26,575 bases of DNA from an uncultured Duncaniella sp. (GTDB lineage: Bacteria > Bacteroidota > Bacteroidia > Bacteroidales > Muribaculaceae): contig CAJURI010000036.1 of assembly GCA_910588795.1 (NCBI GenBank), forward strand, positions 1 to 26,575, in the 5' to 3' direction. The notes below the pieces were generated by a model that was not told the DNA's origin, did not search any database, and saw only the letters and a program-made list of their open reading frames with translations. A program made the position numbers and the translations under genes. Positions 1 to 7,040 of this stretch are shown here, in pieces; the stretch's first letter is position 1; every line of letters starts with the position of its first letter.

Positions 1-64
1 TAAATTGAATTATCAACCTAAACACCTCTATTGCCGATTCGCTGAATAGTTACTATAAAAATCA

Positions 65-89
65 CCCCCCCCCAATTCATTAATGAATT
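65..89. repeat. C9 tract followed by a perfect 16-bp palindrome
   Basis: Nine consecutive C bases (65-73) run directly into AATTCATTAATGAATT (74-89), which equals its own reverse complement. The pair sits just upstream of the promoter elements at 113-143. The palindrome is the size and symmetry of a dimeric regulator site, and the homopolymer is the kind that can slip during replication. Neither role is shown by the sequence alone. The rest of 1-171 shows no gene. Confidence 0.55.
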
Positions 90-112
90 TTAACATTTTT
101 CATCTACATATA

Positions 113-143
113 TTGCCATATAGAATATTTTTTCGTACTTTTG
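113..143 (+). promoter_or_regulatory. Bacteroidetes-type promoter of the glycosyltransferase gene
   Basis: The -7 box TACTTTTG lies at 136-143 and a TTG at 113-115 lies 20 nt upstream of it, matching the phylum consensus TTTG-N19-21-TAnnTTTG. Transcription would start near 150, leaving a leader of about 22 nt before the ATG at 172. Confidence 0.7.
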
Positions 144-171
144 ACATAAATATATCAAGATTATCTATCAC

Positions 172-1173
172 ATGCCTCTTATATCAGTCATAATGCCGGT
201 CTACAATGCTGAGCAATTTCTCGATTGCTCGGTGGGATCAGTGCTTTCACAGACATTCGACGATTGGGAATTGATATGCTTCAACGATGCGTCAACCGAC
301 AACAGCATAAGCATTCTTGACAGATATGCATCGACAGACCCACGCATACATGTGATAGATTCACCCGTAAATGTAAAGCAGGGTGGCGGACGCAACCGGG
401 GGATACTCGCGGCCAAAGGCAAATACGTGATGTTTCTTGACGCTGACGACCGTCTCGCCTCTCCCCGGTCGCTTGCGGTGTGCGCCGGAGCTATCAGAAA
501 AGAACATGCCGACATGGTTCTGTTTGACTACGAACAGTTCCGTGGGGACGGATCAGCCCCAGTGACCGTGAGCCCGCTCGGACAGAATGCGGCGGGAATG
601 AGGAGCGACATACTGCGCAGGCATCTCACAACCCATCCGGGCCCGATATGGTCGGCGGTCTATCGCCGCTCACTCATAACCGACAACGGGCTGCTTTTCC
701 CTGAGAACGTGTTCTACGAGGATAACGCAGTGGCACTCGCAATCCAGCTGTCGGCCTTAAATCCCGTGAAAATCAATGAAATTGTTTACGGCTACCGTGT
801 TGACAACACGTCAGTAACAAGAAGCCGCAACAACTACAGGTTCTTTCACAGGCTCGGTTCGGCAATCACATTGAAGAGACATCTCGTACGGCTCGGCTTA
901 TATGACCGGTGGCATGAAGAGATAGACTTCCTGCTTCTCAACCAGTATTATGTCCACACCGTCTACGGATGCATATACAGGTTTGACCGCCTGCCCGTGA
1001 GACGCCTGCACTACGTCACCGGGACCGTGGACAGGATCATACCTGATTTCCGCGACAATCCCCTCTACAGGTCACAGTCCTTAAAGTGGAAACTGAAACT
1101 CGCACTGCACACACGTTTTCCACGGCTCATACACGCACTGTCAGCCATCCGACATTCCATAACACACCGATAA
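172..1173 (+). CDS. Family 2 glycosyltransferase
   Basis: A 333-residue GT-A fold, inverting family 2 glycosyltransferase that would move a sugar from a nucleotide donor to a glycan or lipid acceptor at the cytoplasmic face of the inner membrane. The N-terminus PLISVIMPVYNAEQFL is the standard GT2 opening. NDAST around residue 38-42 contributes to nucleotide binding, and the DxD metal motif is Asp90-Ala91-Asp92, followed by Asp93. A charged, aromatic C-terminal part (about 230-333) lacks a clear membrane span. The start is supported by the promoter ending at 143. The next gene, a secreted esterase, begins 27 nt later and may be co-transcribed. No other polysaccharide genes are visible nearby, so this is an isolated glycosyltransferase or the edge of a locus that lies outside the window. 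The acceptor cannot be inferred. Confidence 0.9.
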   Translation: MPLISVIMPVYNAEQFLDCSVGSVLSQTFDDWELICFNDASTDNSISILDRYASTDPRIHVIDSPVNVKQGGGRNRGILAAKGKYVMFLDADDRLASPRSLAVCAGAIRKEHADMVLFDYEQFRGDGSAPVTVSPLGQNAAGMRSDILRRHLTTHPGPIWSAVYRRSLITDNGLLFPENVFYEDNAVALAIQLSALNPVKINEIVYGYRVDNTSVTRSRNNYRFFHRLGSAITLKRHLVRLGLYDRWHEEIDFLLLNQYYVHTVYGCIYRFDRLPVRRLHYVTGTVDRIIPDFRDNPLYRSQSLKWKLKLALHTRFPRLIHALSAIRHSITHR

Positions 1174-1200
1174 ACGATTATTAAAATTGTATAATTTACC

Positions 1201-2505
1201 ATGAATCTACTTAGGATCCTATCATTTCTGGCCATAGCCATCGCCGCTGTGATTCCGGTGAAGGCTGAGAATTATCCCTACCGCAGCGATGCCCTATGGG
1301 TTACTGTGCCCGACCACGGGGACTGGCTTTACAAAACCGGAGAAAAAGCGACCGTCGATATCCAACTGCTGCACTACGGACAGCCGGCAAGCGGAACCGT
1401 CGTGACCTACACCCTCGGCGACGACATGCTGCCCGACGACCGCAAGGAGACAGTCACGCTTGACAAGAAAGGGAGAGCGACAATCGACATGGGCACCATG
1501 ACTAAACCCGGATTCCGCGATCTGCGCATGACGGCGACTCTCGGCGGCAACAAGACGGAACACCATGTGAAGGTGGGATTCTCACCCGAAAAACTCGAAC
1601 CCTTCGTGCGCGAGCCCAAGGATTTCGTCAGCTTCTGGGAAAAGGCAGTGGCAGCCGACAAGGAATTTCCGTTGCAGTACACATCGGAAACAGTCGACAA
1701 ATACTCTACCGACAAGATGGCGTGCCAACTCATCAAACTTCAGCTCAATCCGCAGGGACGCTGCATGTATGCCTACCTGTTCATCCCCAAAGGCGAGGGG
1801 AAATACCCCGCCGTGCTATGCCCTCCCGGAGCCGGTGTCAAGACCATAAAAGAGCCCCTTCGCCACCGCTATTATGGTGAGGGTGGAATGATACGTTGCG
1901 AGATAGAGATTCACGGATGCCACCCCGAACTAAGCGAGGAGGAATTCTCACGGCTGAGAAACGAAAAAGGGAAATACCTTGAATTCGGACTCGAAAGCCC
2001 TGAAGGATACTACATGAAGGATGTGTATCTCGGATGCCGCCGCTTCCTCGACCTGCTCACATCGCTCCCCGAATGGGACGGCAAAAACCTTTTCACCCAG
2101 GGAGGAAGCCAAGGTGGAGCTCTTGCCATAACCACTGCCGCACTTGACGGAAGAGTCACCGGATGTGCGGCAAACCACCCCGCGCTCAGCGACATGACAG
2201 GCTACCTGAGCGACAAGACCGGCGGATATCCCCATCACTTCCGCAAAAACCGCAATGACGCGACACCCGAAAAGATACGCACTCTCGAGTACTACGATGT
2301 GGTGAACTTCGCGAAGCATATCAAATGTCCGGTACATATGACATGGGGATTCAACGACAATACCTGTCCGCCCACAACGTCATATGAGGTGTACAACGTG
2401 ATAACCGCACCGAAGGACGCGCTCATAACTCCCATAAACGAACACTGGACCTCGGACAACACCGAATACGGCCACTATCTCTGGATAAAGGACCATTGCC
2501 GGTAA
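1201..2505 (+). CDS. Secreted acetyl xylan esterase-type (CE7/AXE1) hydrolase
   Basis: A 434-residue alpha/beta-hydrolase with an N-terminal signal peptide (about residues 1-22, ending near VKAEN), so exported to the periplasm or beyond. Residues about 30-125 look like a beta-sandwich domain; the AXE1-like catalytic domain follows. The nucleophile elbow is GGSQGG with Ser303. The acid lies in GFNDNTCPP (Asp386) and the base is probably His425 in EYGHYLW, giving a Ser-Asp-His triad in the order expected for carbohydrate esterase family 7. Members remove acetyl groups from xylan, xylo-oligosaccharides or cephalosporin C; which substrate applies here is not visible. It follows the glycosyltransferase by 27 nt with no promoter recognised between them, and ends before a hairpin terminator at 2535-2554. 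Family assignment is firm; substrate is open. Confidence 0.87.
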   Translation: MNLLRILSFLAIAIAAVIPVKAENYPYRSDALWVTVPDHGDWLYKTGEKATVDIQLLHYGQPASGTVVTYTLGDDMLPDDRKETVTLDKKGRATIDMGTMTKPGFRDLRMTATLGGNKTEHHVKVGFSPEKLEPFVREPKDFVSFWEKAVAADKEFPLQYTSETVDKYSTDKMACQLIKLQLNPQGRCMYAYLFIPKGEGKYPAVLCPPGAGVKTIKEPLRHRYYGEGGMIRCEIEIHGCHPELSEEEFSRLRNEKGKYLEFGLESPEGYYMKDVYLGCRRFLDLLTSLPEWDGKNLFTQGGSQGGALAITTAALDGRVTGCAANHPALSDMTGYLSDKTGGYPHHFRKNRNDATPEKIRTLEYYDVVNFAKHIKCPVHMTWGFNDNTCPPTTSYEVYNVITAPKDALITPINEHWTSDNTEYGHYLWIKDHCR

Positions 2506-2534
2506 TATGCAAAAATTTTTCATCTATGGCATGG

Positions 2535-2554
2535 ATTAAGCAGGCTTAATTTTT
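2535..2554 (+). terminator. Hairpin terminator after the esterase gene
   Basis: ATTAAG (2535-2540) pairs with CTTAAT (2545-2550) around the loop CAGG and is followed by TTTT. The stem is short and AT-rich, so it may be leaky. Its T tract also supplies the TTTG upstream element of the next promoter. Confidence 0.5.
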
Positions 2555-2583
2555 GGATATATATCGGGAAATATCTAATTTTG
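2552..2583 (+). promoter_or_regulatory. Promoter of the porin/permease operon
   Basis: TTTG at 2552-2555, a 20-nt spacer, then TAATTTTG at 2576-2583 match the Bacteroidetes consensus exactly. The leader to the ATG at 2623 would be about 33 nt. Confidence 0.8.
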
Positions 2584-2622
2584 GCGTGCAAATAACTAAT
2601 ATCCAATCAATTCATCACTACC

Positions 2623-3678
2623 ATGAGAAAGCGAATAATGGCAATTCTTGTCATTATGGCAGCGATATGTGACGCCGGCGCACAAAATGTCATAGAATCT
2701 TGCGAAATCGAGTCACACGAGCTTCTGAGGCTCGGTGTGGATGTCCGTGTGGACTACCAGCACCTGTGGCAGGAACACAGCACCAACGACGCCAACACCG
2801 GACTGGAGGGGAAATACTTCATGTTCCGGGTCGACGGCGAAATCATCCCCGGACTGACTTATTCCTGGCGTCAGAGGCTCAACAAGGCTCATAGCGACGC
2901 CTCATTCTTCGATGCCACCGACTGGATGTATCTCAACTATGCCACCGGGAAGTTCAACATAGCCGGAGGAAAACAGATCGTGGCCATAGGAGGATGGGAA
3001 TATGACCGCCATCCGGCCGATCTGTACAGCACCTCCGTATTCTGGCAGAACATCCCCTGCTATCAGCTCGGAGCATCAGTGGCATATGACATCACCGGCC
3101 GTGACAGGCTTACACTGCAGGCCACACAGAGCCTGTTCCACACCACAGACAACCGCAACATGTATGCCTACAACCTTATGTGGAACGGATCACACGGCAT
3201 ATACTCATCCATCTGGTCAGCCAACCTTGTAGAATACCTGCCCGGACGATACATCAACTATATAGCTATCGGCAACAAACTGGACATTGACAAGGTGACC
3301 TTGGAACTGGACTTCATGAACCGTGCCGCACACGGACAGACATTCCTGTTCAAGGACTGCTCCGTCATGGGCGAGCTTGCATGGACACCTGACAGCCGCT
3401 GGCGTCTCCACGGCAAGGTCACATACGATGTGAACCGAGCTGACAACACAGCCGACTACACCGTCCTCCCCGGCACAGAACTAACCATGGCCGGGGGCGG
3501 CCTTGAATACTTCCCGCTGGTCAAAAAGCGCGGAGCCGTGCGCATACACGCCAACTGCTACTACTCATGGGGGCGCAACGCCAACTCAGCCGACCTCATG
3601 CAGCACAACAGTGTGATGCTCGCCGTGGGCGTACGCTGTCATCTGGATCTTCTATCATTAAAAAATAAACGACACTAA
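2623..3678 (+). CDS. Outer-membrane porin-like beta-barrel protein
   Basis: A 351-residue protein with a signal peptide (MRKRIMAILVIMAAICDAGAQ, cleaved near residue 20) and then a chain of alternating polar and aromatic strands typical of an outer-membrane barrel, for example the segments around YFMFRVDGEI, WMYLNYATGKFNIAGGKQIV and AVGVRCHLDLL. The pattern of a GGKQ-type strand following FDATDWMYLNY resembles the phosphate-selective OprO/OprP porin group common in Bacteroidetes, but no substrate residue can be named. Its TAA overlaps the ATG of the next gene (TAATG at 3676-3680), so translation of the permease is probably coupled to it. This suggests that the two form one uptake route across both membranes. 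Barrel and export are well supported; the porin subgroup is tentative. Confidence 0.75.
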   Translation: MRKRIMAILVIMAAICDAGAQNVIESCEIESHELLRLGVDVRVDYQHLWQEHSTNDANTGLEGKYFMFRVDGEIIPGLTYSWRQRLNKAHSDASFFDATDWMYLNYATGKFNIAGGKQIVAIGGWEYDRHPADLYSTSVFWQNIPCYQLGASVAYDITGRDRLTLQATQSLFHTTDNRNMYAYNLMWNGSHGIYSSIWSANLVEYLPGRYINYIAIGNKLDIDKVTLELDFMNRAAHGQTFLFKDCSVMGELAWTPDSRWRLHGKVTYDVNRADNTADYTVLPGTELTMAGGGLEYFPLVKKRGAVRIHANCYYSWGRNANSADLMQHNSVMLAVGVRCHLDLLSLKNKRH

Positions 3679-4886
3679 TGGAATCCCCGACTCCTGAAAT
3701 CACTTCCGCGCCGGTCAAAGCGCAAGACGAGAAGAAGAAATTTTCCATCACACGTTACATCCCCTCGGGCGTGATATGCCTCGCCGTGGTATTCGGCCTG
3801 TTCTGGTATCTCGGATCAGTGATGGGAATGGCACAGATGCTCAAGACAGTCATGGCCACGGCCCATGACCTGCTGCTCAACACCGTGTTCTACCTCATGG
3901 GCATATGTGTGGTGACAGGCGCGCTCGGACGCCTCTTTGTAGAGTTTGGCGTGGTGAGCATGCTCGAGAAGATCCTGAAGCCCCTTATGGGCCCCCTCTT
4001 CCGGCTCCCCGGCGTGGCGTCACTCGGAGCGGTGATGACATTCCTTAGCGACAATCCTGCCATAATCTCCCTCGCACAGGAGAAACGCTTCAGTTCATAC
4101 TTCAAGAAATTCCAGTTCATTTCGCTCACCAATTTCGGCACTGCATTCGGCATGGGACTGCTGGTGATGGTGTTCATGGTGGGACAAGGCTTCTTCTGGG
4201 AACCGCTGGTAGGATTTGCCGGAGCTTTCGTGGGATGCGCCGTGTCAACACGCCTAATGCAACACTTCATACTGAAAGCCTATCCCCACTTTGCCACCGA
4301 GGATGTGGTTAAGCTTGACGACAGCGAGGATACAGCCGAGAAGAAACCCGGAGAGAAATCGCTCTTCATACGTACACTCAATTCCCTTCTTGACGGAGGC
4401 CGCTCAGGCGTAGACGTGGGAATCGCCATAATCCCTGGCGTGCTTATAATCTCTACTCTGGTGATGATTCTCACCTTCGGGGCCTCGGCCGACGGCACCT
4501 ACACCGGAGCCGCCTACGAAGGCGTGGCTGTGCTCCCGTGGCTCGCCGAGAAAGTCAACATAGTGTTTGAATGGCTGTTCGGCTTCGGCGATCCTCACCT
4601 TGTGGCATTTCCGATCACAGCACTCGGAGCCGTGGGTGCCGCACTGAGCCTCGTGCCCAACTTCATGGCTCAGGGATGGGTCGACGGCAATGCTATAGCA
4701 GTGTTCACCGCCATAGGCATGTGCTGGAGCGGATACCTGAGCACCCACACTGCCATGCTTGACTCGCTCGGATACCGCGAGCTAACCCCGAAGGCCATTC
4801 TCGCCCACACCATCGGAGGAATATGTGCCGCCATCTTCGCGCATGCCCTGTACATGCTGATCGTATTCATACAGGCAAGCCTGTGA
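3678..4886 (+). CDS. Inner-membrane Gate-domain (nucleoside recognition-like) permease
   Basis: A 402-residue polytopic membrane protein with a cytoplasmic N-terminal tail (about 1-28, rich in Lys/Glu) and roughly eight hydrophobic spans, including about 30-52, 62-82, 150-185, 250-270, 310-330 and 375-400. Two related halves each carry the small-residue-rich look of nucleoside recognition (Gate) domains: residues about 60-180 (VVTGALGRLFVEFG, GAVMTFLSDNPAIISLA) and about 245-400 (FPITALGAVGAALSLVPNF, SGYLSTHTAMLDSLG). It resembles the CD0519/CD1768 family of uncharacterised membrane proteins. The substrate is unknown; a nucleoside-like or other small solute is only a guess from the Gate fold. 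The ATG overlaps the stop of the upstream porin, which fixes this start. It converges on the DUF2156 gene, 26 nt away. Confidence 0.8.
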   Translation: MESPTPEITSAPVKAQDEKKKFSITRYIPSGVICLAVVFGLFWYLGSVMGMAQMLKTVMATAHDLLLNTVFYLMGICVVTGALGRLFVEFGVVSMLEKILKPLMGPLFRLPGVASLGAVMTFLSDNPAIISLAQEKRFSSYFKKFQFISLTNFGTAFGMGLLVMVFMVGQGFFWEPLVGFAGAFVGCAVSTRLMQHFILKAYPHFATEDVVKLDDSEDTAEKKPGEKSLFIRTLNSLLDGGRSGVDVGIAIIPGVLIISTLVMILTFGASADGTYTGAAYEGVAVLPWLAEKVNIVFEWLFGFGDPHLVAFPITALGAVGAALSLVPNFMAQGWVDGNAIAVFTAIGMCWSGYLSTHTAMLDSLGYRELTPKAILAHTIGGICAAIFAHALYMLIVFIQASL

Positions 4887-4912
4887 CAACACTGCCGTGT
4901 GTCATCCGACGC

Positions 4913-5851
4913 CTACCCCATCTCGACATTGAACTTCGACAGAAGATCGGCGGGATGATATGACTCCTTGGCATGACGCAGTCCGGGATCACCGACATCC
5001 TCCTCACGGTTGATGTAACGGAGATCCGGATAGCGCGAGACCATCATCTCGGCAAACAATTTATTGACCGTCTCGCCGGCACCGGCCACGAGATGGTCAA
5101 TTTTTTCAATATGCGTGTACAGTGTATCCCCTATCACCTCTCCTAATGTGAACGCCACAATACCGATACCAGGCACGGACAACACCGCCCCCTCGAAGCC
5201 ATAACGGTCAGGGCATTCGAGCACGCGCATCACCTGTTCGCGCTCTATATCGGCTATGGCAGGCTTGGAAAGCGGAAGATGTATAGCAGAGAAGAATTTC
5301 CTGACCTCCGGAAGCATGTCAGGAACGAGCGGCTCAAACCGATAGCCAGGATTATCAAGCATGAAACGGTTGACATGGTTGCGTTTTTTCCCGAGCTTCT
5401 TCCCTGAAAGCAAAGCAAGCGACCGGGCATCATAAAGATAGTCACTCCAGTCATCAAGCAATGTCACTTTGGACGCGCCAAGCTCCTTCAGCTTACCGAT
5501 GTACATCTCCGGTACAGCCGAAAACACAAGGGGCATGCAGTCATGCTCCCGGCAATAATCCTTAAGCAGCCTCACCGACTCACCTAAATCGGATGCACCG
5601 ACAGGCAACGAGAACGCCGGCCGCGTCACATCATCCTCAGTGACACCCTTTATATATAATGTGTCCCCGTATATCGCATAAGTATAGCTGAAATAGTCGG
5701 CCCACATGAGCAATCCGCCTATAGTGAAGTCGCATGTGCGGGCCTTGGCATACTCAAGATAGGGGCGTATGCGCGGCACATCATCAAGAGTGAGCGGGGC
5801 AAAAACGAGAGGCGAACCGCCACACATCCCGTCAGAAGCTTCCGCTGGCAT
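4913..5851 (-). CDS. DUF2156 (GNAT-like, phosphatidylglycerol lysyltransferase C-terminal-type) protein
   Basis: A soluble protein of about 312 residues built of tandem GNAT-like halves, as in the aminoacyl-transferring domain of MprF. Supporting motifs are LSGKKLGKKRNHVNRF in the middle and INREEDVGDPGLRHAKESYHP near the C-terminus, both hallmark stretches of DUF2156. The membrane flippase half of MprF is absent, so an aminoacyl-tRNA-dependent transfer onto a lipid or peptide is possible but unproven. The frame stays open to an ATG at 5911, but that codon directly abuts the T tract of the fabD terminator. I prefer ATG 5851, which has GGAAG a few bases upstream. ATG 5827 is also possible, because the conserved part begins only at about LVFAPLTLDD. 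Family call firm, start uncertain, substrate unknown. Confidence 0.82.
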   Translation of the reverse strand: MPAEASDGMCGGSPLVFAPLTLDDVPRIRPYLEYAKARTCDFTIGGLLMWADYFSYTYAIYGDTLYIKGVTEDDVTRPAFSLPVGASDLGESVRLLKDYCREHDCMPLVFSAVPEMYIGKLKELGASKVTLLDDWSDYLYDARSLALLSGKKLGKKRNHVNRFMLDNPGYRFEPLVPDMLPEVRKFFSAIHLPLSKPAIADIEREQVMRVLECPDRYGFEGAVLSVPGIGIVAFTLGEVIGDTLYTHIEKIDHLVAGAGETVNKLFAEMMVSRYPDLRYINREEDVGDPGLRHAKESYHPADLLSKFNVEMG

Positions 5852-5911
5852 ATGGCTTCCGCGGACAGCGGTTATGACCGTATATCTACGTGAGGGTAAT
5901 ATGGATGACAT

Positions 5912-5957
5912 AATAAAAGCAGTGTTATCACAAGTTGTTCACCTGTAATAACACTGC
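5912..5957 (-). terminator. Strong intrinsic terminator after fabD
   Basis: Read on the minus strand, GCAGTGTTATTACAGGT pairs with ACTTGTGATAACACTGC over 17 bp (two G-T wobbles) around the 5-nt loop GAACA, followed at once by TTTTATT. It lies 24 nt after the fabD stop and its T tract touches the most upstream ATG of the next gene. Confidence 0.85.
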
Positions 5958-5981
5958 CGGATATTGCATGGTTCGTAAAAA

Positions 5982-6860
5982 TCACTGACGGCCTGAAGTG
6001 GCTACCCCGCGGGCAATCTTGCCGACAAGACCCTGGAGCACCTTGCCCGGGCCTACCTCGACAAACTCATCGGCACCGTCAGCCACCATATTCTGCACGC
6101 TCTTGGTCCAGCGGACAGGAGCAGTGAGCTGTGCCACAAGATTAGCCTTTATCTCGGCCGGATCAGTGTGAGGCATAGCGTCCACGTTCTGGTAGACAGG
6201 CACCGAAGGTGTGTGGAATTCAGTGTGTTCGATCGCCTCGGCAAGCTCCACACGCGCAGGCTCCATGCACGGCGAATGGAAACCGCCGCCCACCTTAAGC
6301 TTCAATGCGCGCTTGGCACCTGCGGCGAGAAGCTTCTCGCATGCGGCATCGATGGCATCAACCTCTCCGGAGATGACTATCTGGCCGGGGCAGTTATAGT
6401 TGGCGCATACCACAACTCCGGGAACCTCTGCACATATCTCCTCCACCTTTTCGTCGGGCAGAGCTATGACAGCAGCCATGGTCGAAGGATTTATCTCGCA
6501 AGCTTTCTGCATGGCGCGGGCACGGGCCGAGACAAGACGCACACCGTCCTCGAAGCTGAGTGCTCCGGCTGCAACAAGAGCGGAGAACTCTCCGAGGGAA
6601 TGACCGGCCACCATGGAGGGATCGAACTCATCGCCCATGGTCTTGGCAAGTATCACGGAATGAAGGAATATGGCAGGCTGGGTCACCTTGGTCTGACGAA
6701 GATCCTCGTCAGTGCCCTCAAACATCAGGTCTGTGATGCGGAAACCGAGTATGTCATTGGCTTTCTCGAACATCTCCTTTGCCACGGGATTATTGTCGTA
6801 CAGGTCCTTGCCCATACCTACAAACTGGGCTCCCTGACCGGGAAATACAAATGCTTTCAT
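5982..6860 (-). CDS. fabD: Malonyl-CoA:ACP transacylase FabD
   Basis: A 292-residue cytoplasmic enzyme that transfers malonyl from CoA to acyl carrier protein to feed type II fatty acid elongation. The N-terminal FPGQGAQ oxyanion-hole motif (residues 6-12), the nucleophile in GHSLGE (Ser88), the conserved Arg in SARARAMQ (about 113) and the catalytic His195 in GGFHSP are all present in the right order. The length matches the family. It has its own promoter box at 6893-6900, divergent from topA, and ends in a strong hairpin terminator, so it is probably transcribed alone rather than within a fab cluster, which is absent here. A 250-codon open frame on the opposite strand is a coding shadow. 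Confidence 0.97.
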   Translation of the reverse strand: MKAFVFPGQGAQFVGMGKDLYDNNPVAKEMFEKANDILGFRITDLMFEGTDEDLRQTKVTQPAIFLHSVILAKTMGDEFDPSMVAGHSLGEFSALVAAGALSFEDGVRLVSARARAMQKACEINPSTMAAVIALPDEKVEEICAEVPGVVVCANYNCPGQIVISGEVDAIDAACEKLLAAGAKRALKLKVGGGFHSPCMEPARVELAEAIEHTEFHTPSVPVYQNVDAMPHTDPAEIKANLVAQLTAPVRWTKSVQNMVADGADEFVEVGPGKVLQGLVGKIARGVATSGRQ

Positions 6861-6892
6861 AATATATATACTGAATTATTTTTTCACGGGTG

Positions 6893-6900
6893 CAAAGGTA
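6893..6900 (-). promoter_or_regulatory. fabD: -7 box of the fabD promoter
   Basis: CAAAGGTA on the plus strand is TACCTTTG on the minus strand, matching TAnnTTTG. It would place the start site near 6886, about 26 nt before the ATG. I see no good upstream element. Confidence 0.6.
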
Positions 6901-6974
6901 GTGAATATTTTGGAGAGTAAAGCCTTATTTGTGATAAATTGTTAAATAATAGTCGGTATATTAAGAGTTTTCAC

Positions 6975-6982
6975 TAACTTTG
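6975..6982 (+). promoter_or_regulatory. -7 box of the topA operon promoter
   Basis: TAACTTTG matches TAnnTTTG. The start site would be near 6989, leaving a leader of about 50 nt to the ATG at 7041. It is divergent from the fabD promoter, with about 75 nt between the two boxes. Confidence 0.65.
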
Positions 6983-7040
6983 CCGACTGAAATAACGGTG
7001 GGTCGCGCTCGATCCACCATTATGCATACCAAAACTGTAT

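Noticed and set aside
4884..4904. Hairpin between the convergent permease and DUF2156 genes
   Set aside because: TGACAACAC/GTGTGTCA pairs only with a bulge and has no T tract on either strand; too weak to call a terminator.
6168..6920. 250-codon open frame antisense to fabD
   Set aside because: It lies almost fully opposite fabD, covers the fabD promoter and its translation has no recognisable domain; GC-rich codons make such shadows common.
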